Positions 38,490-47,677 of a stretch of DNA of 64,000 nt are shown here, piece by piece (position 1 is the stretch's first letter; every line of letters starts with the position of its first letter). Location of the stretch: positions 62,001 through 126,000 of the forward strand of contig NZ_CP035913.1 in NCBI RefSeq assembly GCF_004209755.1, in the 5' to 3' direction. The position numbers were made by a program, and so were the translations under genes. Below the pieces are notes generated by a model. That model was given only the letters and a program-made list of their open reading frames with translations, was not told where the DNA came from and made no database searches. The stretch comes from Pseudoduganella lutea. GTDB taxonomy: Bacteria > Pseudomonadota > Gammaproteobacteria > Burkholderiales > Burkholderiaceae_D.

Positions 38490-38524
38490 ACTGGTAGACC
38501 AGTCCTTAGATTGGCCGGACCAGT
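38490..38524. promoter_or_regulatory. Candidate GntR/ExuR-type operators before the TonB receptor
   Basis: ACTGGTAGACCAGT (38490-38503) is a perfect 6-base inverted repeat with a 2-base centre. TTGGCCGGACCAGT (38511-38524) is a weaker second site. The core TGGT-N2-ACCA resembles the UxuR/ExuR hexuronate repressor site (TTGGTATACCAA). It lies 50 bases before the receptor start. The surrounding 434-base gap (38441-38874) holds no gene I can support. Confidence 0.6.
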
Positions 38525-38874
38525 TGCACCGAGTATGCGCCGACACATGCGCGAAAGTCACGGGTAACATGCATCAACGTTGTGAAAATGCATCAATGGG
38601 CAAACGGTCACGAAGTTGAGCGTTCGGCTTCCGGCGCTTGTGCTGCCGCCCGAGCCAACCGCTCTCACAATTGTCGGTCGTCGCCATTCGCTTCACTCTT
38701 CAGAAAGCCACAGTCCGCAATTTGTTTTGCATGCCACGATTTGTCTGCACGCGTTAGCGATACAATCGCGTTGCGTCCTGCAATGAAAGACGCCACCTCT
38801 TCAAACGCTCGATATCGTTTTCCCCATCAAATAGTTCTCCTGCACGCAGTGAAATTTATTTACGGAAAAATATC

Positions 38875-39483
38875 ATGGCAAATAAAAACCACGCGAAGTG
38901 CCTCGTCATTCTCGGAATCGTTGCAGCGGCAATGGGTTGCGGTGTAGCGCAAGCGGAAAGTGTCAGCTCGAGTCAATTGATTGCCCATGAAAACGCCGTG
39001 CACGAACTGCAGGTGAATACGGTGGGCATCCTGAACAATGATGAGCGCGGTGCGGCGACTAATGTCATCCTTGATTTCTACGTCGGCGCCGGAGCGTCGA
39101 TTACAAGCTTTGCCTGGAACGTCAATGTGACGAGTTATCCGGGGAGCTATTTGTCCGAAATGCAGCTCACTTTCACCGATTCGCTGGGCTACGGGGTCAC
39201 GTTCACACCCGGCAGTGGCGATGATTTTGACGGAACAATGGATTACGCCGGCTTCCAGGACCTGGGCGAGCTGGGGCAGGTTTTTGCGGTGGGCGCCGAT
39301 GGCATCCTGCGCCTCGAATTTCATGATGGATTCAAGGATCTCGCATTTGACGAGCCCGAGGGCGTGTGGAATTCGGGCACGCTGACCTTCGGTATTGCGC
39401 CAGTGCCCGAGGCGCCAATGGTTGCGATGATGCTGGGCGGTTTGCTGTTGCTGCCGGGTGCTCTCAAGCGGCGTCGCCGATAG
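38875..39483 (+). CDS. PEP-CTERM-like surface protein
   Basis: A 202-residue secreted protein: signal peptide 1-27 (one Cys in MGCGVAQA), a beta-rich body (TNVILDFYVGAGASI, FAWNVNV) and a C-terminal sorting signal VPEAPMVAMMLGG, Leu-rich stretch and KRRRR. The signal has VPEAP in place of VPEPS/T, a recognised variant. It precedes the cyanophycinase by 79 bases on the same strand and could be co-transcribed. No clear sigma-54 promoter is visible upstream. Confidence 0.75.
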   Translation: MANKNHAKCLVILGIVAAAMGCGVAQAESVSSSQLIAHENAVHELQVNTVGILNNDERGAATNVILDFYVGAGASITSFAWNVNVTSYPGSYLSEMQLTFTDSLGYGVTFTPGSGDDFDGTMDYAGFQDLGELGQVFAVGADGILRLEFHDGFKDLAFDEPEGVWNSGTLTFGIAPVPEAPMVAMMLGGLLLLPGALKRRRR

Positions 39484-39562
39484 AAGCCGGTATTTCACGA
39501 TTGCAGAACCGCTTTCCCGAACAATGTCCGATCCCTGAATCGTCGTTACTGGAGCTCGAAAA

Positions 39563-40798
39563 ATGCTGATACACCATTTCTACCAGTCGCTCAAGCGGAT
39601 TTTTTCAGGTTACCGCCAGATCGCGTTCCTGCTGACGGCACTTGTATTTGCCGCTCCGGCATCTGCGGAAGCCACATTCGAGAAGGCAAAACCGATCCCT
39701 CTGTATTCCTATTTCGCCACGGGCGATGTCAATGCCGTCGTCACCGCACCGTCGACACTTCCGGCACCGTCGTTCGTACTGATGGGTGGCGGTCCCGACG
39801 TGGATTCCGCCTTTCGATGGCTGATCCAGCGGGCCGGCATCACACCGGAAACGGGAGGACGATTCGTCGTCATCCGGGCAACCGGAACGGAAGCTTATAA
39901 CCCTTACATTTATTACAGTGACGAAGCGTTGACGACCTCCACGACGATCGCCGAACTGTGGGTGGGCGGTGCCTCCCTGGGCCTGACATCGGTGGAAACA
40001 CTGGTGATTCCCAGCGTCAAGGCGGCCAACAGCCCGGCCGTCAATGCCATCCTTTCCAAAGCCAACGTCGTCTTTATCGCGGGCGGCGACCAGAGTCATT
40101 ACATCCGTTTCTGGAAAGGCACGGCGCTGGAACAGACGCTCAAATCACTGATGGCGAAAAACGTCCCGGTCGGTGGTACCAGCGCCGGTCTGGCCGTGCT
40201 GGGCCAGTTTGATTATTCGGCGCTGTACCAATCCGCCACGTCGGAACTGTCGATGCTCGATCCTTATTACAAGGATATTACGTTCGACCCGGCGCCACTG
40301 AGTCTCCAGGGCGGCTTCATCGCACCACCGGCATTGGCAAACATGATTTTCGATTCGCATTTCGACAGCCGCGATCGCATGGGCCGCTTCATTACCTTCC
40401 TTTCCAGGATCGTCGCGCCGACCAGTTCGGCAAGCGGAACTTTCGGATGCCCCGGCGGCGTACTTCCCGCATCCTCCAGCGGCAATATGACCGCGCGCGG
40501 TATCGGCATCGGCGTCGAGACCGCATTGCTGGTCCAGGGAAATGGGAACGGAAAGCCTGTCACGGCGAAACGGGTCACCAACCCTTCGACAACGACGGAA
40601 AGCGCGGTCTATTTTGTTCGCCCCTCGGTCCCGCCAAGTGTCTGCGAACCCAAAACACCCCTGACGGTTGCCAACGTCGAAGTCAGAAAGCTGGCCGATC
40701 CGGATGGTGTTTTCAATATGACCGACTGGACCGGCGTGCCGCTGTACAACCATCTGGACGTCACTTCCGGCACGTTATTCCCCGCGGACTGGTATTGA
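39563..40798 (+). CDS. Secreted cyanophycinase (peptidase S51)
   Basis: A 411-residue protein with a signal peptide (cleavage near ASA, ~35). Family S51 motifs: FVLMGGGPDVD, NVVFIAGGDQSHYI, nucleophile Ser in GGTSAGLAV, and DSHFDSRDRMGRF with the catalytic His. Cyanophycinase splits the Asp-Arg storage polymer to beta-Asp-Arg dipeptides. The signal peptide marks an extracellular CphE-type enzyme that attacks polymer released by other cells. A TonB receptor follows downstream, fitting uptake of the products. Confidence 0.85.
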   Translation: MLIHHFYQSLKRIFSGYRQIAFLLTALVFAAPASAEATFEKAKPIPLYSYFATGDVNAVVTAPSTLPAPSFVLMGGGPDVDSAFRWLIQRAGITPETGGRFVVIRATGTEAYNPYIYYSDEALTTSTTIAELWVGGASLGLTSVETLVIPSVKAANSPAVNAILSKANVVFIAGGDQSHYIRFWKGTALEQTLKSLMAKNVPVGGTSAGLAVLGQFDYSALYQSATSELSMLDPYYKDITFDPAPLSLQGGFIAPPALANMIFDSHFDSRDRMGRFITFLSRIVAPTSSASGTFGCPGGVLPASSSGNMTARGIGIGVETALLVQGNGNGKPVTAKRVTNPSTTTESAVYFVRPSVPPSVCEPKTPLTVANVEVRKLADPDGVFNMTDWTGVPLYNHLDVTSGTLFPADWY

Positions 40799-41207
40799 AG
40801 GCTTTTGGGTGCGGCTCGAAAAACCGTTGCAAGCCGCAACGGTTTGGGTCGCACGGCGCTGATGTGCCGGGCCGCCCACCCGAATCTTTTCGCGCCAGGA
40901 ATGTATTATTTTTTACACATCACGGCCGAGACCTGGAATTCGCCGCAAAATTCATTGATCAATTGCCCGGCTCACGCTAGTGTAAAGCTGAAACTATGCG
41001 CATTGGCCACATCAATGTAAATGATCATCGAAGACCAATAATACGAGCGGCATGGCGCCAATTTTCACGACTATATCGCCATCGGTAACGGTGGCCGAAT
41101 CCGTATCTCCCGAAATTGCCTGTGAAGGCCCAAGCGGCAGTCAGGGCAATTGCGGCCGTCCATCAGAAAATCGAAAAATTTCCAATACATCCACCTGGAG
41201 GGATTGC
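40799..41207. other. Intergenic region with hairpin, before the second TonB receptor
   Basis: AAACCGTTGC (40821-40830) pairs perfectly with GCAACGGTTT (40836-40845) over a 5-base loop, a likely terminator for the cyanophycinase gene. The rest is AT-richer and should hold the receptor promoter; I cannot place -35/-10 boxes with confidence. No gene seen. Confidence 0.6.
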
Positions 41208-43919
41208 ATGTCAACTCCGCACGGAAACCGTCTGGTTCCAACGCGTATCGCCGTCAGCGTAATGCAGGCATTCGGCGCCACTGCCACCGCTGGATTGCTG
41301 GTCTCGCTGGCCCTCCCGGCTGCCGCCCAAGACGCACAACCGATGCAAAGGGTCGAAATCACCGGTTCTTCGATCAAGCGCATCAACGCGGAAACCGCGT
41401 TGCCGGTGCAACTGATTACCCGTGCCGAGATTGAAAAGAGCAGCGTCACCACCGCGGCGGAACTGCTGTCGAAGGTGTCCGCCAACACGGCCGCGCTGAC
41501 CGATGGCGCCAGCTTCAGCGATATTGCCGGCCAACGCGGGTTCAATGGCGCCAACCTGCGCGGCATCGGCGTGTCGTCGACGCTGGTGTTGCTCAATGGC
41601 CGCCGCCTGGCCAACTTTGCCTCGCCAGGGGGCAACGCCGGCGTGGACCTGAACGCCATCCCGTCTGCGGCCATCGACCGGGTTGAAATACTGAAAGACG
41701 GCGCCTCGGCCATCTATGGCACCGATGCGATCGGCGGCGTGATCAACTTCATTACGCGAACCAATTACAAGGGTGCCGACGCAAGCGCCTACTATGCCGA
41801 CACCGAGCACGGCGGCGCTCGCAAGGCCATGGCAACGCTGTCGGGCGGCATCGGCGATCTGGCGACGGATCGCTACAACGTGCTGGCCGTACTCGATTAC
41901 CAGGACACGAGCAGCCTGCGCTCGTCGCAGCGCAGCTGGATCGGTTCGGCCTTCCAGCCCGATATCAATCTCGATTCGGGCAGTTCGAATACTTTTCCCG
42001 CCAACGTACGCCGCACGCGCGCCAATGGCACCACCGCAACCGGCCCCCGCCTGAATCCAGGCGCACCGGCCTGCAATCCGCCGGCAACCGTCTACGCGCC
42101 CGAGAGCTTCGTCGGTCCGGCCGCCTGCATGTACGATTACATGCAGGACACCGAACTCTTCCCCGATTCGCGGCGCGTGTCGCTGCTTACCCGCGGCCAG
42201 TTCGCGTTCAACAAGGACACGACCCTGTATGGCGAATTGCTTGTCAACGAAACGTCGACCACTTACCGCATCAGCGCATTGACGGTCTCGGGCGAGATTT
42301 ATCCGTTGGCCGGGCAGTACTATCCGCATTCGCTGATAACGGACAACAAGACTCCGCTCGTCGTCAACATGCGCCTGACCGAAGGCGGCCCGCGGACCAA
42401 CGAAATCGATGCGACGGCCACGCGCATGGTGGTCGGCGTCAAGGGCGGCGCGCTGGGATGGGACTACGACATGGCGCTCAATCACAGCGTCAACGAAGTC
42501 GACGACAAATACGTCGACGGTTACGTGAGAACATCGCTGTTCGATGCTGCTTTCGCGAGCGGCAACATCAATCCTTTCGGACCATCCGGCCCTGACGGCC
42601 AGGCCTTGCTGGCGGCGGCCAAGATCAACGACCTGGCGCGCCATTCGCGCGGCACCACCGACTCGTTCGATATCAAGGCCACGCGCGACCTGTTCGCCAT
42701 GGCCGGCGGCAATGCCGCCATCGCGCTCGGCGCGGAATACCGGCGCGAAAAGATGGCCTTCACGCCGTCGGCATTGCTGGCGGCCGGGGAAATCCGCGGC
42801 GAAGGCGAGGCCACGCCGTTTTCGGGCGGGCGCAACGTCAAGGCCGTGTATGCCGAGCTCAATCTGCCCTTGCTGACCAGCCTGGAAGCGCAACTGGCGC
42901 TGCGCCATGACCGCTACAACGACGTGGGCTCGACGACAAACCCCAAGGTGGGCGTACGGTGGAATCCGATGCGGCAGGTGGTGGTGCGCGGATCGTATGG
43001 CACCGGCTTCCGCGCACCGTCCCTTGCCGACCTGTATGGCCCGGTGCGGCTGGGCCAGGCCAACGGCATCTACAACGACCCGCTAGGCTGCATCAGGGTC
43101 GGGGCAATCGACAACACCGACAATCCCGATTACTGCGGCCTGCAACCGGACAAGCTGCGCGGCGGTTCGGCGTCCCTGCGCCCGGAGGAATCAAAGCAGT
43201 TTTCGGTGGGCCTGGTGCTTGAACCGCATCGCGACCTCACGACGACACTGGATTACTGGCGCATCAAGAAGACCGACGTCATCGTCTCGCCGGAAGGCTC
43301 GTATTTCACCGACCCGGTGCGCAACGCCGCCTTCATCATCCGCGGCGAGCCCGATCCGGCCCTGCCCGGGATTCCGGGCCCCATCCTGTCGATCGATTCG
43401 CGGCTGCGCAATATCGGCGCGCTGGAAACCTCGGGCGCCGACCTGGGCATCAACTGGCGCCTGCCGGCCACCGACCTGGGCAAATTTGCCGTCACGTTCA
43501 ACGGCACCTATGTGTTCGACTACAAGACGCGCGAAGCGGCCGACGGTCCCGATATCAGTGCGCTGGGCGTGTACACGAACGACCAGATCGTCCAGCGGTG
43601 GCGCCATACCGTGAGCCTGGACTACGACCGCGGGCCCCTCAGCCTGACCTTGCAGCAAACCTTCCTGAGCGGCTATCGCGACCAGAACCTGCTGGCCGAC
43701 GGGTCGGTCCATCGTGTCGATGACTATTCGCTGCTCGACCTGAGCGGCGGGTACCAGCTCACGAAGGGGCTGAAACTGCGGGCCGGTATCAAGAACCTGC
43801 TCGACAAGAATCCCCCGCGCTCGAACCAGCTGTTCAGTTTTTCGGTCGGCTACGATCCCAGCTATACCGATCCGCGCGGCCGCCAGTTCTACACGTCGCT
43901 GGCTTACGCGTTCCGTTAG
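41208..43919 (+). CDS. TonB-dependent receptor next to cyanophycinase
   Basis: A 903-residue outer membrane receptor with signal peptide (cleavage near AAAQD, ~43). Plug domain has QRVEITGSSIKRINAE, LRGIGVSSTLVLLNGRR and DRVEILKDGASAIYGTDAIGGVINF. The barrel has YGTGFRAPSLADLYGP and DYWRIKKTDVI, ending YAFR rather than in Phe. GGAGGG precedes ATG 41208. Given the neighbour, the cargo may be cyanophycin fragments or dipeptides (inference). Confidence 0.87.
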   Translation: MSTPHGNRLVPTRIAVSVMQAFGATATAGLLVSLALPAAAQDAQPMQRVEITGSSIKRINAETALPVQLITRAEIEKSSVTTAAELLSKVSANTAALTDGASFSDIAGQRGFNGANLRGIGVSSTLVLLNGRRLANFASPGGNAGVDLNAIPSAAIDRVEILKDGASAIYGTDAIGGVINFITRTNYKGADASAYYADTEHGGARKAMATLSGGIGDLATDRYNVLAVLDYQDTSSLRSSQRSWIGSAFQPDINLDSGSSNTFPANVRRTRANGTTATGPRLNPGAPACNPPATVYAPESFVGPAACMYDYMQDTELFPDSRRVSLLTRGQFAFNKDTTLYGELLVNETSTTYRISALTVSGEIYPLAGQYYPHSLITDNKTPLVVNMRLTEGGPRTNEIDATATRMVVGVKGGALGWDYDMALNHSVNEVDDKYVDGYVRTSLFDAAFASGNINPFGPSGPDGQALLAAAKINDLARHSRGTTDSFDIKATRDLFAMAGGNAAIALGAEYRREKMAFTPSALLAAGEIRGEGEATPFSGGRNVKAVYAELNLPLLTSLEAQLALRHDRYNDVGSTTNPKVGVRWNPMRQVVVRGSYGTGFRAPSLADLYGPVRLGQANGIYNDPLGCIRVGAIDNTDNPDYCGLQPDKLRGGSASLRPEESKQFSVGLVLEPHRDLTTTLDYWRIKKTDVIVSPEGSYFTDPVRNAAFIIRGEPDPALPGIPGPILSIDSRLRNIGALETSGADLGINWRLPATDLGKFAVTFNGTYVFDYKTREAADGPDISALGVYTNDQIVQRWRHTVSLDYDRGPLSLTLQQTFLSGYRDQNLLADGSVHRVDDYSLLDLSGGYQLTKGLKLRAGIKNLLDKNPPRSNQLFSFSVGYDPSYTDPRGRQFYTSLAYAFR

Positions 43920-43937
43920 CGCGCATCACGTCGGCCT

Positions 43938-43960
43938 GGCTGTCGCGTTGACCGACAGCC
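43938..43960 (+). terminator. Hairpin after the second TonB receptor
   Basis: GGCTGTCG (43938-43945) pairs with CGACAGCC (43953-43960), 18 bases after the stop codon. No T tract follows, so termination is unproven. Confidence 0.5.
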
Positions 43961-44009
43961 GGGCTCGACCGGGCGGTGTCGGCCTGAGGCGACGGTCGTG
44001 CTGATGGCC

Positions 44010-44159
44010 TTACCGATAGATGACCTGGGGCCTGTCCTGCGAGGACGTCGGGAACTGCGCCGCGAATGCAAGCACTTCCGCAAGCGGCTCATCGTCGTGC
44101 GAGGTCGTGACGATCATGTGTCCACCCTCGCCGTCGTCACCAGCGCAAGCCCAGCCCAT
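44010..44159 (-). CDS. Small orphan frame, possibly a gene fragment
   Basis: A 49-residue frame with protein-like composition (GHMIVTTSHDDEPLAEVLAF). GTCAGGAGG abuts the ATG, too close to be a normal ribosome site, and the frame is closed upstream. It could be the C-terminal remnant of a longer gene. It is the only coding-looking stretch in the 346-base gap 43920-44265. Confidence 0.3.
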   Translation of the reverse strand: MGWACAGDDGEGGHMIVTTSHDDEPLAEVLAFAAQFPTSSQDRPQVIYR

Positions 44160-44265
44160 CCTCCTGACCCTACAGGTCAACCTCCGTCTTTGCGGCTACG
44201 TGCTCGTGAGTGGCGCGACATTTGACGAGTTTGAACCAGGAGGGGCAACCGCCCGAAAGCCCTTT

Positions 44266-44796
44266 TTAGATCTGGCCAGGATACGCTTGCAGCTTCACTG
44301 GTGCCGTTGTACGCGTGTCGACCGAGAAGATGGGACCATGCCATTCTCGGCTATTTACCAAGACCCTCTGATAGCCAGCAGGCCACGCTGTAAGCAGAAG
44401 CGATTCCCAGAATGCTTGCGCTGCCTGATTTTCCTGAATCACGCGGATTTCCCATCTGGCGGGGCACTGGGACAGGATTTCCCGCGCAGCCAACCTGCCC
44501 ACGCCGCGTCCCCGATATTTGCGAACGACGAAGAACTCGACGATTGCGCACGTGTTCCCAAGTGTATGGACTTCGTCGTTCGTCAATACAAAGCCGGCCC
44601 ACTTGTCATCTACCTTGATTACATAAGCCGACCATGCCGGCTTGATCCAGAAGCAGTCCAGATCGTAATAGCCGTACTGACCATGATCATCTAAATCCGT
44701 GCCGTCAAGCTCGGAAAAATCGTGCTGGTAAAGCTCCATCAAGTTCCGCACGATCAGGCGTTCAGCAAGCTGGGCTAGTCGGATTTCGATTTTCAT
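44266..44796 (-). CDS. GNAT-family N-acetyltransferase
   Basis: A 176-residue protein. The acetyl-CoA loop KYRGRGVGRLAA (~95-106) follows a beta strand CAIVEFFVV, and VIQENQAAQAFWESL is the usual C-terminal GNAT element. Residues near the N-terminus (LMELYQHDFSELDG) are common in acetyltransferases acting on small molecules. Substrate unknown. Base composition is lower in GC than the flanking receptor gene. Confidence 0.85.
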   Translation of the reverse strand: MKIEIRLAQLAERLIVRNLMELYQHDFSELDGTDLDDHGQYGYYDLDCFWIKPAWSAYVIKVDDKWAGFVLTNDEVHTLGNTCAIVEFFVVRKYRGRGVGRLAAREILSQCPARWEIRVIQENQAAQAFWESLLLTAWPAGYQRVLVNSREWHGPIFSVDTRTTAPVKLQAYPGQI

Positions 44797-44939
44797 TTAT
44801 CAGCTTGGGATTGCCATAGTTTGACGAGTGCTCGCCGCAGAAGAAGAGTCCAGCCAATGACCGCTCCTGGTCGAATCCGACAGGTCGCAATGGATCATTG
44901 TCTGATCATCGCAGGTCAACAATCGGCTTGTTGCAGCTT

Positions 44940-45140
44940 TCAGGTGTCTTTCGTGGTGGCTTTCAGTTGAGTCATCAATGCGTCGATCTTGCGTTCCACT
45001 CTCAGGTTCGACGCTCCCATAAAGAACCATATGCAGGCGAAATTCGTTATGGGGATGAGGGCCAGAATCGTCCACAGAGCGACGTTTCTTCCCTTATCCC
45101 TGGCCAGGAAATTTGCGGAAATCGCCATACCTACGGACAT
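44940..45140 (-). CDS. Small membrane protein, possibly N-terminally incomplete
   Basis: A 66-residue frame with two hydrophobic segments separated by ARDKGRNVALW. It ends RVERKIDALMTQLKATTKDT, so a short coiled tail follows. ATG 45140 has no ribosome site, and the hydrophobic segment begins before it (HPLILM in the same frame), where no start codon exists before the stop. The 5' end may therefore be damaged or misassembled. Function unknown. Confidence 0.5.
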   Translation of the reverse strand: MSVGMAISANFLARDKGRNVALWTILALIPITNFACIWFFMGASNLRVERKIDALMTQLKATTKDT

Positions 45141-45709
45141 CAGAATCAGGGGGTGAAGGTCGCGAATGTGTTGAGAGCATCGTTAGCCACTGGGTACAGC
45201 CCTTTCGTCTATAAGATTGAGGAAGTGCATCGAATATGATAGATAGGATAATACCCGATACCCATGAGAAATTTTCGACTAAGAAGCTTTGCTCGTATAA
45301 GCCAACCCAGCCGTCTGTCGTCGGCCGCAGTCGCGGCACCACGTGATGCGCTTTCCTCGCCGTTGCGCGCAGAGCTTTTCCGCTGTCAAAGCGGTCAAAT
45401 ATTCAAATTCTTGTTCCAACGTTTGCCCGACTTCGCCGGGGTCCTAGCTGGCCGTGTGTGCTACAAGCGGGGCTGACCAATATGTTCACTCGCGCACGCC
45501 ACCCATTGGCGCTCCCTTGGTGGACAAACGTGGCGATCCAACCGTCCAATCGTTCAGTCACCGCTACAGACCAACAATGCTACGTCACCGTAAGCTTCGT
45601 ATCCACCCACGCAACACGCTTCGAACGGACTTGCCTTGGTATCGCGGTCTCTCCGGGTACATATTGCATATTGTCCCGGCTTACGCCGTGCCGCGGACGT
45701 GCAACCGCT
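45141..45709. other. Apparently non-coding accessory DNA
   Basis: Open frames exist on both strands, but none has a convincing ribosome site or recognisable motif. A minus-strand frame at 45094-45342 contains a hydrophobic piece (VSGIILSIIFDALPQ) that could be the lost upstream part of the previous membrane protein in another frame. No repeats or RNA genes seen. Confidence 0.5.
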
Positions 45710-46174
45710 TCAGGCGCCTGGTACGGTTGCGACACGCTCCGGAACTACCTGCGACACCATTGGCTTGCACAAGTCGAGCGAGTGGATTGAAAGCCAGCCT
45801 ACGAACGCGACAAGGGCCACGACGACGATTGGGGTAGCCCATGCCATAAGCGCTTTCTTGATTGCGTGCGAGGACCGTGGCGAATTCCTGGCAGTCGTGC
45901 TTGCAGTACGGTGGCGTGAAACGAAATAAACGTTCACGGCAATAATCGGGATGACCAACACTAGCGTCAATACGACTGCCGCGATGATTAAATTCTTCTC
46001 CTGGACACCGATCTCGACTGCCGAATTCATCAGTTGTACGGCGTAAGCGCCAAGCATCGCTAATATGGCCCACGCTGAAACACGCTTGACCATTTTCACG
46101 TAACCGTGGGTCATTGCCTGTTCCGCCTGCACTGGAAGAGCTGCCAGGCCTTGCACAGAATTCACATTCTTCAT
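45710..46174 (-). CDS. Hypothetical membrane protein
   Basis: A 154-residue protein with three hydrophobic segments (AWAILAMLGAYAVQLM, IIAAVVLTLVLVIPIIAV and WATPIVVVALVAFVGW) and a basic loop (SRHRTASTTARNSPRSSHAIKK). Start at 46174 with AAAGGAAA upstream; the longer frame to 46249 has no support. Not recognised. The Pro/Val C-terminus is probably periplasmic. Confidence 0.6.
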   Translation of the reverse strand: MKNVNSVQGLAALPVQAEQAMTHGYVKMVKRVSAWAILAMLGAYAVQLMNSAVEIGVQEKNLIIAAVVLTLVLVIPIIAVNVYFVSRHRTASTTARNSPRSSHAIKKALMAWATPIVVVALVAFVGWLSIHSLDLCKPMVSQVVPERVATVPGA

Positions 46175-46718
46175 TGGGTTTTCCTTTGATAACCATGGCG
46201 AACCTGTCAGGTTTGCCAGACATTTAGAGAGGAGAAAGCTGAATCGCATGGCAAGACCCGTGTGACGCTGGTTCTTTCATGCCTTCCACAGCATATTATT
46301 CCGAAGCAATTTCCATACATCAGGAGAAAATGTCCCAGCTGAAAACCATGCAAGATCGATCAACGCAATTATGGCTGCCCCACCTGACCGGACGGTGGTC
46401 TGCTCAGTTCGCACTGTCACGCCGCTCACTGTGCAGGAGAAAGTGAGCCGGCTTCCTATGCATTTTTCAACTGGCGCCTGCGGGCGCATACAGGTTGCGG
46501 CGACAACAACTTGCATGGCTCACAACTGGGGCATTTTGTCCCGATGTATGGAAATTGCTTTTAAGTAGAATGCCTTTACACGTGCAGCAAGACCATGCTC
46601 CCCTGCCATCCATTGACGTTGTGAATGGTTTGAGCAGCAGAATGAATTAGTGGAGCCGTGTTCGAGGCAGTTCTTCTTTCGATAGACAATCAAGTAATCG
46701 CTGAAGGTTCCTGAAATC
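46175..46718. other. Gap without a supported gene
   Basis: Overlapping frames at 46277-46516 (minus) and 46371-46568 (plus) contradict each other and neither has family-like sequence. I see no promoter, repeat or RNA signal that would decide. Confidence 0.45.
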
Positions 46719-46961
46719 ATGGATTGGTTCCCGATAGTTGCCGGTACGTTCAAGGCTCTCGCATTAGCGACGGGCATGTTTTTCGCCATCAAGTGGCATT
46801 ACGATCAAGGGGAGAAGGAACAGGACAAAAGAAAGCAGAGGCGAGCGGTGCTGCGCGCAGCCGGCAAGGTTACCGTGGTCTTTATGCTATCGCTGTTCGG
46901 TCTGGGGCTGTTTACCCTGGCACTTGTCAGGCAGTTCGATGTGAACCTCGCCTTGCCATGA
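46719..46961 (+). CDS. Small two-helix membrane protein
   Basis: An 80-residue protein with hydrophobic segments PIVAGTFKALALATGMFFAI (~5-24) and VVFMLSLFGLGLFTLALV (~52-69) around a highly charged loop (DQGEKEQDKRKQRR). A GAAGG element precedes ATG 46719. Not recognised. Confidence 0.6.
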   Translation: MDWFPIVAGTFKALALATGMFFAIKWHYDQGEKEQDKRKQRRAVLRAAGKVTVVFMLSLFGLGLFTLALVRQFDVNLALP

Positions 46962-47071
46962 TGGCAGGAAATGAGCGGCGGTCTGGTGAGGCGGCTGATA
47001 CGCAAGATCTTCCTTGCAGCCATGCGCACGCTATAGCTGCTGAAGCTGAACTAACCAGGTAAGGGTTTGTC

Positions 47072-47266
47072 ATGGTACAGAAACGTTCATTCCTCGCCTC
47101 GCTCACTGCGATCGCCTGGTCCTTCATTGGACTGCGCCGCAAGAAGGATTTCGACGTCGATGCGGAAGGCGCATTCAATCCGCTTTATGTGCTTATCGCA
47201 GCAGTTCTGGCACTGGCCGCCTTCATTAGTGCCCTACTGCTGGCGGTTCGGCTCGCCGTTTCGTGA
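47072..47266 (+). CDS. DUF2970 family membrane protein
   Basis: A 64-residue protein with the DUF2970 layout: KRSFLASLTAIAWSFIGLRRKKDFD, then NPLYVLIAAVLALAAFISALLLAVRL as a single transmembrane helix. The family is small, beta/gammaproteobacterial and functionally unknown. GGTAAGGG lies upstream of ATG 47072. Confidence 0.82.
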   Translation: MVQKRSFLASLTAIAWSFIGLRRKKDFDVDAEGAFNPLYVLIAAVLALAAFISALLLAVRLAVS

Positions 47267-47677
47267 TTTCATTGACCGGGTCATCCAGAAGTTGCAGGCC
47301 ACGGTCCAAAACACCAGAAAGTCAGCCAACGCCTTCCAGCCATGTCATTCCAACGCCACGGCCACTGCTGCAAACCAAGGGCCACGTAGACGCAGCACGG
47401 CGCCTTTTTCAGGTCCAGCCCCCGCCACGAATAATCAGCGTTTCTTCAGCAAAGCTAATGGGTGAATGTCGGCACCAGGCCGGCGCGCCGTGGGCAAACA
47501 GCCGGAAAAAACGCATGCAGGTCCGCCGGTTTAAATCCCTTACAAAGATTATTTTGTAATAGTTTCAATCGTCGTTGACATCGAATTTGCGCTTGGCTAG
47601 AGTCGTACGGCCATAAGGCGAATGATCTACCCGGAGCTAGCCCCCATTATTGCTTGATCAACGTAAAGGTTCGAAAC
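47267..47677. other. Intergenic region before the HAF-repeat PEP-CTERM gene
   Basis: No convincing gene. TTGACATCGAATTTGC (47575-47590) has the spacing of a -24/-12 promoter, but GA stands in place of the invariant GG, so I do not call it. TTGACA alone could be a sigma-70 -35 box. Confidence 0.45.

Noticed and set aside
38630..38650. GG-N10-GC spacing upstream of the PEP-CTERM-like gene at 38875.
   Set aside because: Only the dinucleotides match; the rest of the -24/-12 consensus is absent and the site is over 200 bases away.
45454..45929. Several 80-130-codon plus-strand frames.
   Set aside because: They look like random or antisense translation; the only plausible gene here is the minus-strand membrane protein at 45710-46174.
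46277..46568. Two overlapping small frames on opposite strands (79 and 65 codons).
   Set aside because: No ribosome site, no family resemblance, and each contradicts the other.
47575..47590. Possible sigma-54 promoter (TTGACATCGAATTTGC) before the HAF-repeat PEP-CTERM gene.
   Set aside because: The invariant GG of the -24 box is GA.
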